From: Rhodosorus marinus
Taxonomy: Eukaryota; Rhodophyta; Stylonematophyceae; Stylonematales; Stylonemataceae
DNA: 64,000 bases
NCBI GenBank assembly: GCA_029953675.1
Contig: JAMWBK010000001.1
Coordinates: 213,501 to 277,500 of the forward strand
Direction of reading: 5' to 3'
Shown: in pieces, positions 1-11,485 of the stretch
How positions within the stretch are numbered: the stretch's first letter is position 1
Layout: the number at the start of each line of letters is the position of its first letter
The notes under the pieces: model-generated
Seen by the model: only the letters and a program-made list of their open reading frames with translations
Told to the model about the DNA's origin: nothing
Database searches by the model: none
Translations under genes and position numbers: made by a program

Positions 1-964
1 TTCAGCCTTCTTGCCTGGATCCCTGCTCCGCACGAACTAGCACAATACATGGATTCAACTGCCCCTCTTTACAAACGCACCAGAGACAACGTAGGAACAG
101 CCAAAAAAACCCTACCCCCTTACCTTAGCTCGTCTAAATTGTTGGCAACTAGATCATTCATATAGCAATAAGTTCTTGGGGATGCATCGATGGGTAATCG
201 CGTTCCAGCAAGAGAGGGTGAACATCAGTGATTCTATTGGGAAGTGGTTTAGGAAGTGGTTCGGTGGGGAAGGGGTGAGGTTGGTCATCCCGGGGTTTTC
301 GATCACAACTTCTTCGCGAAAAGAAACAAACCCGTAAAAAGATATATTGTTGTTTTCAATAGCGAGCTACAGTCAAAATATTCATAGTAATCAATGTTTT
401 TCATATCCAATTCCTCGCCAAGGCACAAATTTCCAGTACTCTTAGTTTTTCTATATGTCAATAAAAGTTGATCATTTCTATCCGATTTATTTCGCAAAAA
501 ATATTTTTAAGAACAATATTATCAATAAATATTTGCATTGAATCTCTGTAAATTGTTTCTTTAATAATACAGATATCTGCTTATTCGTAATTTGGAAGGA
601 ATTCAGGAAAGACCGCGGAGGGAGAAAAAGGAAAAAGGGTTTCCTGTCAGTTGTGTTTCAGGGTGAGTTCATTCCAGGCTTTCTCTGTCGACCTGGAGGG
701 GCTCAGAGGAGTGTGTGTTGTTATTGTTGGTTGGCTGGTAGACGGGGACAATAAGACAGTAGGGGATATTCCAATTCGATCTTGGAGAAGAGAATGGAAG
801 GGGTGCTGGTGGTGCTAAGGGGGTTGGTATAGGCTTTTTGAGGTTTTTGTTTTTGGGGAAGAAGGACGTGGAGGAGAGGTTGTATTAGCGGGGATTCGAC
901 AAGGTGTGGGTTTGTTCTATCGAGATTTGGTGGGGTCTCGTTTTGTTTCGAGGCGTTGGTCGAG
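1..964. other. Upstream non-coding stretch
   Basis: No gene is recognised here. The first 600 bases are AT-rich with no long frame. The last 250 bases are G/T-rich and probably hold the promoter and 5' leader of the kinase gene that follows. A minus-strand frame across 721-1221 is low-complexity and overlaps the real exon, so it is not counted. Confidence 0.5.
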
Positions 965-3900
965 ATGGGTTGGGGGGATCCGGGTGAGCTTGTAGAGCTG
1001 AACGGGGCCTCTGGTAAGACTTGGCAGCTTAGGTTTGCCAAGTTGGTATGGCCCCTGCGAGAGGATCCGGATGCGGCGTCGACTGTGTACATGATGAAGG
1101 AAAATCTCCCTAACGGCAAGGTGTATATCGCAAAAACGCAGTTTGCTGATACTGATGAGGATATGGAGGACTTGATCGCCGAAGCAGCGAGCTGGAGGAA
1201 GATTAGCCTAGAGAATAACAATCGGTGGCCTCCAAATATAGTTGAACTTCATGATGCGTTTATTACCCGCGGGGAGGACTCCTCCGTAGTGTACCTGATG
1301 GAGCTCGGCGAGAAGGGAAACCTTCCCAAGCCGCTCCCTGAAGATCAGGTGGTAAAAGCGCTCCAAGAGATATGCAACGGCGTTCGCAGTGTTTTGAACA
1401 GCGGACTCCCCTGCCATGGCTACGTAGCTCATTCTAACGTTGTGGTATCTTCCAAGGTGAGTCTCCGCAACTAAGAGCATGTGGACACATCAGCTCGGAA
1501 GGCTCAAGCTGGTGATTCCGCTTTCTCGATTAAGGGAGTTGCCAAACTTGCTGGCTTCGGTGCTGGTCGAGCCAAGATTCTGCGCAGTCATCCCCAACTG
1601 TCAGAGAAAGACGATGTATCCGCAATCGGACGCCTAGGGTTCGAATTGCTCGTCGGGCGACCTCCGTCCCGCACGGAGACTGCCCTTCCGAAACAGGCTA
1701 TGCTCTCCGTACGAATAAGGGAAGCCATTGACTCCGCGATGTCTCCCCCACAAAGTCGACCAGACTTGGGGGCGTTCACACGCATGCTGTCCGAGGGGGT
1801 GCAGGCAGGACTAATGTCCGAGACAAGCATGAAGGGAGACCTGAAAAGCCGCGGGGGTCTCCCTCCGGTTGCTTCCATGTCCATGAGACGGGGTATGCCC
1901 GCAGCTCCTCCACCGCCCGCTGCAGGAATGGGCCGTCCTCCACCGTCTCAGTCCCGGTCATCGCTCATGGATGCAGTAAACCAAGTTTCCCAAGCCTCGA
2001 TACGGGGAGCGGTACCACCTGCAGGTGCGCCACCCGCCGCCGGCCAGCAGGCATATGACTCAGGCTCCGGAGGCAGCCTGGGAGGATTGGGCAGGAGATC
2101 TAGCGTTATGGATGCCGTGGCCACCGCAAGCCGGCGCGGGGGTGATATGCTGGGAAATGGTGATGCAGGATTGGGCTCGAGAAGAATGTCAATGGATCCC
2201 TTTGGCCTGGCTCAGCGGACATCGACTCCAGGAGAGAAAGCGAAAGACGTATCGGAGTTGTTGAACAAGGTGAGAACACAGTAATTGTGTTTGTTCTCAG
2301 CTGGGAAACAGTTGATCAACCCGGTGACGATTGCTGTAACGTTGAACTCAAGCTGTTTTGGCTCACTCTTTTGACCGTATAGATTACGGACCCAGACGTT
2401 ACCGTTTTCGATGCAGAGTCCATGAAAAAGCTTCTCACGCTCCTGCACGAGGCCAAGGCTTCACCAGATGTGTTCAGGGTCCTATTCAAACGTCCGATTA
2501 GCGTGGACCCAGTAATCGCTTTCAAAACGTTGACTGCTGTGCATCTTATGATGGCTGAAGGCCCCCTAGAATTCATTGACATGACTTTGCGCCAGGCGAA
2601 GTTCTTCGAATGGATTGAAAATAGCTGGTCAGCAGATGCAGTTCAAGCCAATATGGACAAGCACAAGTTCAGCTTTGCCTTTATGAGTAAGTGCCTACTG
2701 AGTCATTGGTCTTTCAAGTGGGATGGACGGAGTGGATCATTGGACTCATAGTACCGTTCCTTTTCTACCTCACAGATGGCGAGATTGCAAAGTACGCGAA
2801 CTTCCTCCGACTGAAGGCAATTTTCCACTACAAGGCTGCGTACGCGTTCCACGGGGACTGGTCCAGGAGTGAGATGCTATCGGAGGCCGGCGGGGACGCA
2901 GTACAGGGCAGAGAAAGGAAGATCTTAGCTGGGGTTGCTGATATGATGGACCTGGCTGAGGATGTTGCTGGCTCCATCATCCTTGGGCAGGACCCGTGCA
3001 GGTAATTATTACAATCGGACCTCGTTTGTGAGTGTCTGTCGATGCTTGACCTAACCACGTTGTAATATCCCAATCGGCGACCAGGAACATCAAGATTGTC
3101 AGCTTCCCAGTTCTGGTTGGAGAGATCATTCATGGGTACGAGGCCGCCTGCGAACTGGTCGACTCTATTGAGAACCTGCACACGAGGCGAAAGTTGGTGC
3201 CAGCCTTCAACCGTTGTCATAACAGTGCAAGGAACGTCCTCATGGCATTGAACGCGGCCCCCGATCTCAGCTCCAAGGTGTCCCCTGAGATGGCTGGCAT
3301 GGAGATCGATGAGAATCCTCCAGGTATCGGGATTTGGATAATGTTGATGTCCTGATGAGAGGTATTCAGTCGGATGTAGGTTGACTGCTCACGTTGGATA
3401 TCGATGTTTTCACGCAGACATTGCCGCTGAACCCGAACCGGAGCCGGTCGTAGATTTGTCCTACACTGAGGAGGTAGATGAGGGAGAGAAGAAGAAGAAG
3501 AAGAAGAAGAAGAAGAAGAAGGAGAAGGGGGAAGAGCCCTTAGTAGAGGATGCCACAGAAGATCCTGCTGCGGGTGATGAAGCAGCTGCGGGAGGAGCTG
3601 TTGTGCCCTTCCAAGAGAACAAGATAGGGTTGCTTGTTCGGTACGCCGCTGAACATGACGGAGATGCACCGGAAGAAGAGCCAGTAGAGCGTGCCGCTAA
3701 TCCTAACGTTGAGAATGCTGGTCTTTTGGCGGACATTCTGGGTAAGCGAGAACGCGGTCGCTGGGAATTTTTCGGAGCGTGATCTTCGGCTTCCTGGTCT
3801 GGTCACATGCTGCCCAATCTTACCAATAATCTCGGCTTTTCGTGACAGGTGAGGCACCCACGGCTGAGGAGGGCGGCGATGCAGGAGTTGGAAATTCGAT

Positions 3901-5267
3901 TGCCCTGGCCTTAACCGATGAGGCGAGGGAACAGGAACGCGCAACTTTGCGAGAGGCGCGTGAGAATTCCGCCGCGTACTCAATGGCACTGGTATGCGGT
4001 CCACAGTCTATCACGATAGAAATGACTAAATACAGTTTGCCGGTAGGTAGGTGTTCGGAGAAACCTAACCTTGCTATTTCCTTTTTCGACAAGACTGTGG
4101 TTGGAGAAGCACCTGTTTTCGAAAAGACGCACCCTCCGTTCTGTCAGTGTGCAATGTGCCAGACAACGACCGCGGTGCAGAATATGACTGTCTATGGTGC
4201 AGGAGATGAGGATGAAAATATTGATCAAACGCCTGTTGATGCCACCACCGAAATACCAGAAAAGTTCATCATAAACGGCAAGGACGTGAAAATAGGCCAA
4301 GCCATAGGAGAGGGAGGATTTGGATCAGTGTACAAAGGTAAGTTGCAATTCGTGGAGCTTGCAAACATTCGTGTCTGGAAGGCGTACGTTTCCGAAAGCC
4401 AAGTCCTTCTTTCGATGTTGGGATTTTTTTTCTGCCGTCAGGAAAATACAAGCGGAAAGAAGTCGCGGTCAAGAAGATTCAGAAGGCATATTTGCAGGAC
4501 GAGGCTATATATGATGCCCTCAAGAAGGAAGTAGCGTTGATGAGTCAACTTGAGCACAAGAATGTTCTCAAGCTTGTCGGCGCATACCCGAAGAAGAACA
4601 ATTTTATGATGTTGTTTGAGTACATGACTCGGGGATCTCTCTTTGACATGATTCACAAGGCTCGCGCACGGCTGACTTGGCCTATTGTGAAGAAGCTTGC
4701 CACGAATCTAGCACAGGGTATGGCTTACCTTCACGCGTCGAAGGTAATGCACAGGGACTTGAAATCGGCGAACATAATGGTGGACGAGGACTTCAGCGTG
4801 AAGATAGGTGACTTTGGAATCGCTGTCATCCTCTCTGGTGAGGATGACGACTCCAGCGAGCGCCATGGGTGAGAGTTCCCAACAGCTTCTCAGCTTGCCG
4901 ACATAGCACTTCGAACTGGAACGTTCACTGACTGTAAGGTTTCGTTCGCCTATGAACGGATAGATTCGCGGGTACTCTGCAGTATATGGCTCCCGAGGTC
5001 ATTCAGAAGCTACCTTTCACTGAGAAGAGTGATGTCTACTCTTTTGGAGTTGTGCTATGGGAGATGGTCTCGATGGAACTCCCTTACGCTGGCGTAGATC
5101 CACAAGTAGCTGCGGATCAGGTTATGAACAACGGCTTCAGACCACAGATCCCACCGTTCTGTCCTCAACCCCTCGCGGTGCTCATATCTTCCTGTTGGAA
5201 TCAGGAACCAACTTTACGGCCCTCGTTCGTTCAGATTCAAGAGCTGCTAAAACGGATTCCGGGTTAA
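965..5267 (+). CDS. NAK-like pseudokinase / ANTH / TKL-type kinase fusion protein
   Basis: Nine exons: 965-1456, 1502-2269, 2383-2686, 2776-3001, 3085-3323, 3418-3741, 3849-4337, 4442-4868, 4964-5267; phases agree, giving about 1190 aa. Residues ~20-260 form a NAK/AAK1-like kinase fold: VYIAK is kept (K~57), but HRD is replaced by VAHSN and DFG by AGFG, so it is probably catalytically dead. A Pro/Ser-rich linker follows, then an ANTH domain (~420-640; phosphoinositide and clathrin-adaptor binding in the family), an acidic region with 11 consecutive lysines, and a C-terminal TKL-type kinase (~925-1190). That kinase has a GEGGFGSV loop, VAVK, HRDLKSAN, DFG and a YMAPE motif, so it should be active. 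Membrane-linked endocytic signalling is inferred. The start is the first in-frame ATG. The first intron could instead be 21 nt (1457-1477). A stop-free 51-nt stretch at 4043-4093 may also be an intron. Confidence 0.85.
3489..3521 (+). repeat. (AAG)11 microsatellite coding for polylysine
   Basis: Eleven consecutive AAG codons lie inside exon 6 of the pseudokinase-ANTH-kinase gene, between two acidic segments. The tract is pure, so it may vary in length between strains. A basic run just after the ANTH domain could help membrane or nucleic-acid contact, but that is inference. Confidence 0.9.
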
Positions 5268-5632
5268 TAAACCTGAGCAACTATTGAATACTCTACTCCC
5301 CCGCACCGAGCTTCTTCTTATTTGAAACGGAGACTGATACCCTATAGTACGAACGAAAACAAGACAACTTCACTCTAGATCACCGTGCTTACTTACTACG
5401 GAGCCGTCTTGAGGATGGACCCTCGAACAAACGCCTACCTCGAGCATTGACGTGCAGCGCATAATGCATGAATTCCCCAACGCCGCAAAATCATCTATCC
5501 CTGCTCTTTGGCCTCGCAGAACAGCAACCCCGCCTTCGAGAGGAGAGGCCCTTTGATCTTGACAGAGTGTAAGCAAATCTGGTACGGACAAATTGTTTTT
5601 ACATATAACTGCCTCGCTGCTTTCGTAGAATC
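5268..5632. other. Short intergenic region between convergent genes
   Basis: This lies between the stop of the kinase fusion gene and the stop of the minus-strand cupin gene. It should hold both 3' ends. No conserved frame or structured RNA is visible. Confidence 0.6.
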
Positions 5633-6249
5633 TCATGCAACGGCAAAACCAACAATGACCAGGCTGTCCGTCTCGGAAGCCAAGATCTTATGCTTTTTAG
5701 GAGGCGCGACTCGAATGCACGCACCAGGTGTCATGGCAAGCGCTTCGCCGTCCAGAATCAACGTCCCGTTGCCAGAAAGAACTAGGAATACTTCGTACAT
5801 ATCGACGTGCCAATTCTCAGAGGCGATCTGGTCAATGAGCCGAACCAGTGCCTCCTTCAGTGCTCGCAAGGCGTTGAGGGTCTCACTGGTGTTTGTGCTC
5901 CTTACCTGGCCAGGTTTCAGCTCGGACCGTGCGACTTGCGTAATGTGTGGTATTTCACCATTCCTAACTAATACCTGCAAGAGCGGTGTGTGTCCAAGTG
6001 CCACTGTTACAGTGAGCAACTAGAGCAAAACCACGAGCTCCAGAACAACCCGCATATCCGATTCGTTTTCGGGCTTCTTACCTGCTTGAAAATGTCTTCA
6101 TCATGTGATACGCTCTCAAACGGGATGTTTTCAAGGTGAACATAAGGGCTTACGTCCGGGAGAGCCTTGCTTCCACCAAAAAAGAAATGAGCAACAAGCA
6201 AGACCTCGCTACAGACAAGAATCAACAAAACCGGTGCAGGAACGTTCAT
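5633..6249 (-). CDS. Small membrane-anchored or secreted cupin-fold protein
   Basis: Two exons on the minus strand (6249-6082 and 6019-5633, GTAAGA donor) give 184 aa. Residues ~5-25 are hydrophobic and look like a signal peptide or anchor. The rest holds one conserved cupin barrel. Motif 1 reads WHVDMYE, with Asp in place of the usual second His; motif 2 keeps the PG...H pattern (MTPGACIRVAPPKKH). Cupins of this type bind a metal or small ligand, but no substrate can be read from the sequence. The gene is convergent with the upstream kinase gene. Confidence 0.75.
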
Positions 6250-7046
6250 CTGGAGCTTCCCCGTTTCCCCACTAATCGTTTTTGTCCTCTCTTAATGACA
6301 ACTGTGCTCACAACTTCACAGGGATCGGACAAAGGCTAACGTGACGCTCTCTATCCACCTCCAACAAACTCCTAACACGGCTCTGGAGACACTTGTCCTT
6401 ATCAATCAATCGCTCGAGTTCTTGACCTCCACCATAGCAAAGCAGGACAAAATTAGAGCGAAAACGTCTATATCTAGATATCCTATACAGAATTTCAAAT
6501 CTAATTCTGGCGTTTTGATCTCGAATTAGGATATCTGAGCTCTATAATAAGGCCCATCTGACGATCTGCGTGTATATGTGGACGATGACGGTTTGGATGG
6601 ATTCACGTGTTGAGCATGGAGGTTCGCTTCATGTTACATGTGGATTTCTATCGTCATACAACCAACCCCAGTAAGGATTTTCGGCTTTGCGTGGAAAGGA
6701 CTTGCCCAAGAACATCGATGAACACTTTTGTTGATCTCCATCCTCACGAGACGCGGTTGGTATCTGAGCTGACGACGACTGGACTACTGGAAGCGGCTCC
6801 TTTGGTCGTTGCTCCCTGGTCATTTTGGCTCATGCGGAACAGAAAATTGAGCTTTTTCCCTTTTTTTCAATGCAGTTCGAAAATTTTGTTTGGTTAGCAG
6901 TCTCGATGTTGGCCTTTTGCCACTCTCTTAGGTGGGCATGGTCCTTCATCAACGGTCAGAGTGGATTCTAGATGTTCAGCAGAAAAGCAATGCGGGCTCT
7001 TTCTTGAACAGCCCTGGTAGTGCATAAATAGATGTGATTTGATTCC
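6250..7046. other. Intergenic stretch, nothing recognised
   Basis: Upstream of the cupin gene and downstream of the next minus-strand gene. Open frames here are below 100 codons and show no motif. Confidence 0.5.
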
Positions 7047-8198
7047 CTAAGTGGCGACCTCGAAGTCTTTCGCGGACGACGCCGGGGATAACTCGTGGCT
7101 GTTCTCAGAGAGCCGCTCTGCTTCATAGTCTGAGTCGCTTGAGGACGAGTCCCTTGTCAGTGAATTGATGAGTTTCAGGGCCTTTGATTTGTTGACTTTC
7201 GGTTCTCGCTTTCCAGCGGGGCGGGGTCGCTCAACTACAAAGCGAAAAATGTTGTTGGTTAGGTTGGTCAGTATGCGGTCAAGCCCCGCGTCGTTAGTAT
7301 CCATCTCGGAAAGGACTAGCTCACATATTGATTTGAAGAGGAGTGTGCTCTTTGACGGACTTGGACTGTCAGCAGTTCGCCCTTCCATTTCGCGGCGCTT
7401 CTTCGGTGGGGATGCGCTTGCTTCAGTCTTGCCTATTTTCTTGCTACTCTCAAAAGTAGAAGTGATATCACTAGCATGGTTAATCCCCTCACCAGTTTGT
7501 CTTCCTTCAGAGCTGGTTCGTATACCTGAAGGGGAGCCCGAGTAGGAAGAATCCTCCTCGCGGTAGTGATTTAATCTTATTGATTTGAGAAGCTTCCCTT
7601 TCATGTCCATGACACGAAAACGTCCGCTTGCGTCTCTGTATGCCCGGAGCTTCTCACTTGGCAGCGATGGATCTCTCCATGGCGCTTTATCAAGGCGGTC
7701 GTGGGAAAGCCGAATTGTCTCCGGGTACTCCAAGTCGACTTCGTCTTGGGACGACTCTGGAACGTCACTCCTTACGGACGATCGAAGGAATAACTTTCTT
7801 TCTGACTTGAAATCAGTGCTCTCCTTTGCCCTCGCTGAAAGTTTCCGAGCACGTTTCTGTTTTCCAGCAGCTCCTTCCGGGGATGATTCGGCTTGACCAA
7901 GGTCTGTCAAGATCTTCTTCGGGGATTCTCCGGCAGGAGGGCGCCTTTTGGTACCCCCTCCCTTCTCCCCTTCGCCTCTATTCGAAACTCCCTCATCAAC
8001 CGCTTTCCTCTCCGGCTCGATGACATTTGACTCTCGGACACCTGTTGTGAGACCAGCTTTTTTTTTTGTGAAAAATCCCAAAATATTGAAGAAAAGCAAT
8101 CCAACGCCCACCCCCCTTAGTAAGAAAGTGCAAATCGCGATCGGGAATTGGGACAACTTACGTTCTTGCGGGGTTTGAGCTGCCCCGTCCACGGACAT
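7047..8198 (-). CDS. Unrecognised charged, disordered protein
   Basis: A long minus-strand frame. I place an intron at 8161-8057 (GTAAGT donor, T-rich tract then AAAAAG acceptor). It is 105 nt and stop-free, so the frame reads through it. Without it, from the first ATG, the protein is about 348 aa, rich in Lys, Arg, Glu and Ser, with a Pro-Lys segment and an acidic serine cluster (DSSSSDSDYEAE) near the C-terminus. I do not recognise a family. The frame is open further upstream to 8345, where it encodes a hydrophobic helix (FVRGVAGIIAGLFG), but no ATG lies there. An upstream exon joining at the AG just after 8357 could supply the true start and a membrane anchor. Coding status rests on length and composition. 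Confidence 0.55.
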   Translation of the reverse strand: MSVDGAAQTPQERKLSQFPIAICTFLLRGVGVGLLFFNILGFFTKKKAGLTTGVRESNVIEPERKAVDEGVSNRGEGEKGGGTKRRPPAGESPKKILTDLGQAESSPEGAAGKQKRARKLSARAKESTDFKSERKLFLRSSVRSDVPESSQDEVDLEYPETIRLSHDRLDKAPWRDPSLPSEKLRAYRDASGRFRVMDMKGKLLKSIRLNHYREEDSSYSGSPSGIRTSSEGRQTGEGINHASDITSTFESSKKIGKTEASASPPKKRREMEGRTADSPSPSKSTLLFKSICELVLSEMDTNDAGLDRILTNLTNNIFRFVVERPRPAGKREPKVNKSKALKLINSLTRDSSSSDSDYEAERLSENSHELSPASSAKDFEVAT

Positions 8199-8448
8199 TC
8201 TCAAGCGAGCCCAAAACCCAGTTCCAAAAAGCCCCGCAATTATTCCGGCTACACCTCGCACGAAATCCTTCAAACCGGTTGTCGTCCAGTGCGGCGAGTG
8301 TTCGAGTTGTCCAGTTGTCAAAGGTCGTCCAGTCTCCAACTCCACGAAACCCTAGAAGCAAGTTTTTCCCATCACCATCCAAATCCTTTTCGAGCAGAAA
8401 ACTGTTATCCAACAAACCCGTAAAAGCACCACGCTCTCTCTCTCTCAC

Positions 8449-10555
8449 ACAGCAATACGAATAAACTTCACCTCCCTCCCCACCACCCTCTCAACCACCA
8501 CCCCTCCAACAAAACCTTACAAAATTCTACTTCTAATCCTACAACTTAAAACTCGATGAAAGCAACACAAAAACAAAAACTCAACCCCCTTCACAACACC
8601 ACCGTTTGCATTGAAAACCCAATCTCTCCGTTGTTGTGGAGGAGCTCTCCTACATACAGTGGAAGGACAAAGGAGGACGCAACTCGACGAAAACAACATC
8701 AAGAGGAAAACGCCATCTCATGAATAAATCTTCCCATCCTAGTCGGCCGATATCGTACACGCTCTCCCTAAGCAAAAAATATGAGGAAAAGTAGTGTGAT
8801 GAAGAAGCCCTGTTTTGTCGTCGTTCATCTCATTCGGTCAAAGTGAGGGTGTGGAGGACGAATTCTGTCAGAGCGAGCGTTGATGAAGGTCATGCTAGCG
8901 CTCCATCTGCAGGAAGATGGATGGACTCCCTTGGTCCCCACCCAAGCCAAAGAAAGCTATCCTTCGTCGCTCTGAACGGTTGAAACGCTTCCAATGCAAT
9001 CAAGTATGCGAGCAGGATTGAAGCGATGGGCCATGTAGCCTCTCTCGACGGGAAGGGCCCTTCTCTTTAAGAACAGGAATCAGCCATTGAAGGGCATCAG
9101 CGGCGTTCTCTCCCAGAAGGTGAGTTTCTCCCTGAGCCCATGTACACTGACAAACAGTCCGGGACTGACCTTGCCTTCTGCAATGCCAAGGATGTGGCCT
9201 AGTCCAAGATTGACCGTGGCATGTGTATTGCCCAAGGGTACAAGAACGGGTTTGGCCTTTTCAAGTGTCGAGCAGAACTGGACAACAATGTGGCGCTACT
9301 AGAGAAACGCTGTCGGCGAGGGCTCAAGCGGATGCATGCAAGGCAGTGTGGTTTTTCAACGAACACAGTAGTGATGGTGTTGCATGTTGAAGTCGAATAT
9401 CCATATCGAACCCGTTCACACAACGGAATAGTTGCTTTCACGGAAACAACCTGGCCCATGCTTAGGTTTTGAAGATGCTACTCAAATGCCCAATCGAGAC
9501 AAGTCGGTGCCTGTCGGTTGTAGTTGGGTTGTTTTACAAACGAGCAGATTGATCTGCCAAGCACAGACTTTTGCCATTCTGAACGGTTGGTTGACGTAGA
9601 AATATCCCCCACAGGGTCACATGGTGATTGCACTAGCCTGCTTGGCAAACATCTGCATATCAGGTTTTGCAGGGTGGCATCACAGGTTCCAAGCCTCTAC
9701 GGTGGAACCTCGCGGCCAAGTTTCTCCGTCGCGGAGTTTTGTGCTGTGGCTAACTAGAAAACTATCAACCCCTTGTGGATGTCCTCGCCGAAGGAAAGGG
9801 GAGGCACGCGGGTTGCGCTGCGGTTTACTGGCGTTTCAACGCCGCCTTAGTCTAGAGGCCCGTCCTTTTCCTTGGTTGCCTATTTTCCATTCGCTCAGGG
9901 CTGTTGTCTCCGAGTAATCCGGCTCAGTATCCGAACCTGGTCTTAGTGCTGGGTATGAGCTCCCCTCCTCCCCTCCGCGGTCAGAAGGAAGTGGGCCAAG
10001 TCTGGATGTCCCAAAGTGTGCATGACAGATTCGCTTTTCTTTCCACGTGAACAGTCCAGAACAGCCCTTTGGCCTATATGACAGGGCGCTCCCCGCTAGG
10101 AAACTTGATCAGGAATACTTTCGGTGACTCTGTGTTCACGAAGTTGTCGAGGAGATCTCAAAGCGTTGCACTCACGTGATCGACGCGATCGTGCTGTCTG
10201 ATGAGAGGGGTTGATGGAATCGGTAGTTCTGACGATTTCCGAGTTCCGACTACTCTACCACAGATTGCGGCGCTCGAAAACCAACGTTGTACACCTGGGC
10301 CTGTTCAGGTTGGTCCGAATCCATGGTACCGAAAACGTGCTGGTTCCTTCGCACCGTGTGAGCGGACGTAACGAAGAGAGAAGCGATTCTCGGCCATGTG
10401 ACATGACTCAGCTCCAGTGGCAAGGACTGGATTGGAGTAGCGCATACGTGGTCTTTGAGAAACGAGTTTGATGGTCCTCGTTTGACAACGAGAGTAATAG
10501 TTGTTCCACTTCAACGAAGCTAAAAATAGAACCCCTTTCTAGATGCACGCACAAA
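8449..10555. other. Non-coding stretch with a possible decayed ORF
   Basis: About 2.1 kb with no intact gene. Plus-strand frames between 9087 and 9917 are interrupted by stops but look protein-like in places, for example around 9221-9300, which is rich in Lys, Cys and aromatic residues. This could be the remains of a gene or mobile element; I cannot name a family. Confidence 0.4.
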
Positions 10556-11485
10556 CTAATGCAGAAGCTTTTTCAGAATGGAAGTTCTACCCAGTTTGTG
10601 AGAGTACGTATCGATGTACTGGACGATGTTGCCCATTCCAATCTTGTGCAGCACCTTAAGTGGCGCCAGCAGAACACGGGAGAGAAGGAACGGTAGAGCA
10701 TCCGTAGTACTTGATGCGACCACGCCGTCCACGACAATTCTGTCATTCATCGTATGGATGTTGCGTACGGGAAGTCGTACATTCAGAATCTTCGTTACCA
10801 CCGCCGCGGTAGCCTCCGATTCAGTTTCTGGCACAACGAAAATTTTGGACCCCGCCTTGATCGACTTGGCTGGGACAAACGCATCCTTGTCCTTTGCGAC
10901 TCTCAGCAAGTGAGTGTTGGAGAGCGTAATAGCTCCAGATGCCTTGCCGTCGAGAGTGTTGAAATGGATCTGCCTGAGTCTCCTGACCGCAGTTTGTTTT
11001 CCGTGCTGAATCAAGAAAACTTCGGAGAAGGTTCGGCGACCTCGTGAGTCAACGGATTCAACCATATCTCCGACTCGAACTTCGTCGACGGCTTTCATCT
11101 GTCCGTCGGCCATCTTCACAGTGGAGAATGCGGAGAAGCAGATATCGTCATCGCAGAAGAGCTTGATGTAGATGTTGTTCCCGACCTGGTAGCAAAAGTC
11201 CTCTTGGGCTGTCTCATCGAGTACCTGAACTCCGTTGCAACTATCACTGTTCCAAGCCTGAATGCTTCCTTCAGGTTCCCCGTCCTGGCAAATGGCTCTC
11301 ACACCAATGTCGTTGAAGGTGTTATCAACGTCCAAGTCAACGCAATCGCCGTTGTCACCGTCCTCGCACTCCTCGCCGTCATCACAGGTTGAATTGGTGT
11401 ACGAGCAGATATCAAAGTCTTCCGCAAAAGCCACTAGGCTGAGTCCGCAGAGGATCAGCACAAGAATTGTAACCCAAACCTTCAT
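10556..11485 (-). CDS. Secreted Hint-domain protein, copy 1
   Basis: Single exon, 309 aa. Residues 1-21 form a clear signal peptide. Residues ~22-112 are a small cysteine-rich acidic module with the pattern CxYTxxxCxxGExCExGDNGxC. A Hint (Hedgehog/intein, Hog-type) domain starts at Cys116 (CFSAFSTV) and includes VGDMVESVD, a SNTHLL block with His192 and the ASSTT segment near the end of the fold. Hog-type Hint domains cleave their own N-terminal peptide bond through the first Cys and may attach a lipid to the released N-part; here that would release the cysteine-rich module. The His -3 position is Ser rather than the Thr of Hedgehog TxxH. It is a close paralogue of the gene ending at 14801, with the same order and strand. 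Release and modification are inferred. Confidence 0.88.
   Translation of the reverse strand: MKVWVTILVLILCGLSLVAFAEDFDICSYTNSTCDDGEECEDGDNGDCVDLDVDNTFNDIGVRAICQDGEPEGSIQAWNSDSCNGVQVLDETAQEDFCYQVGNNIYIKLFCDDDICFSAFSTVKMADGQMKAVDEVRVGDMVESVDSRGRRTFSEVFLIQHGKQTAVRRLRQIHFNTLDGKASGAITLSNTHLLRVAKDKDAFVPAKSIKAGSKIFVVPETESEATAAVVTKILNVRLPVRNIHTMNDRIVVDGVVASSTTDALPFLLSRVLLAPLKVLHKIGMGNIVQYIDTYSHKLGRTSILKKLLH

Noticed and set aside
721-1221. 166-codon minus-strand frame
   Set aside because: Low-complexity Ser/Pro translation antisense to exon 1 of the kinase fusion gene.
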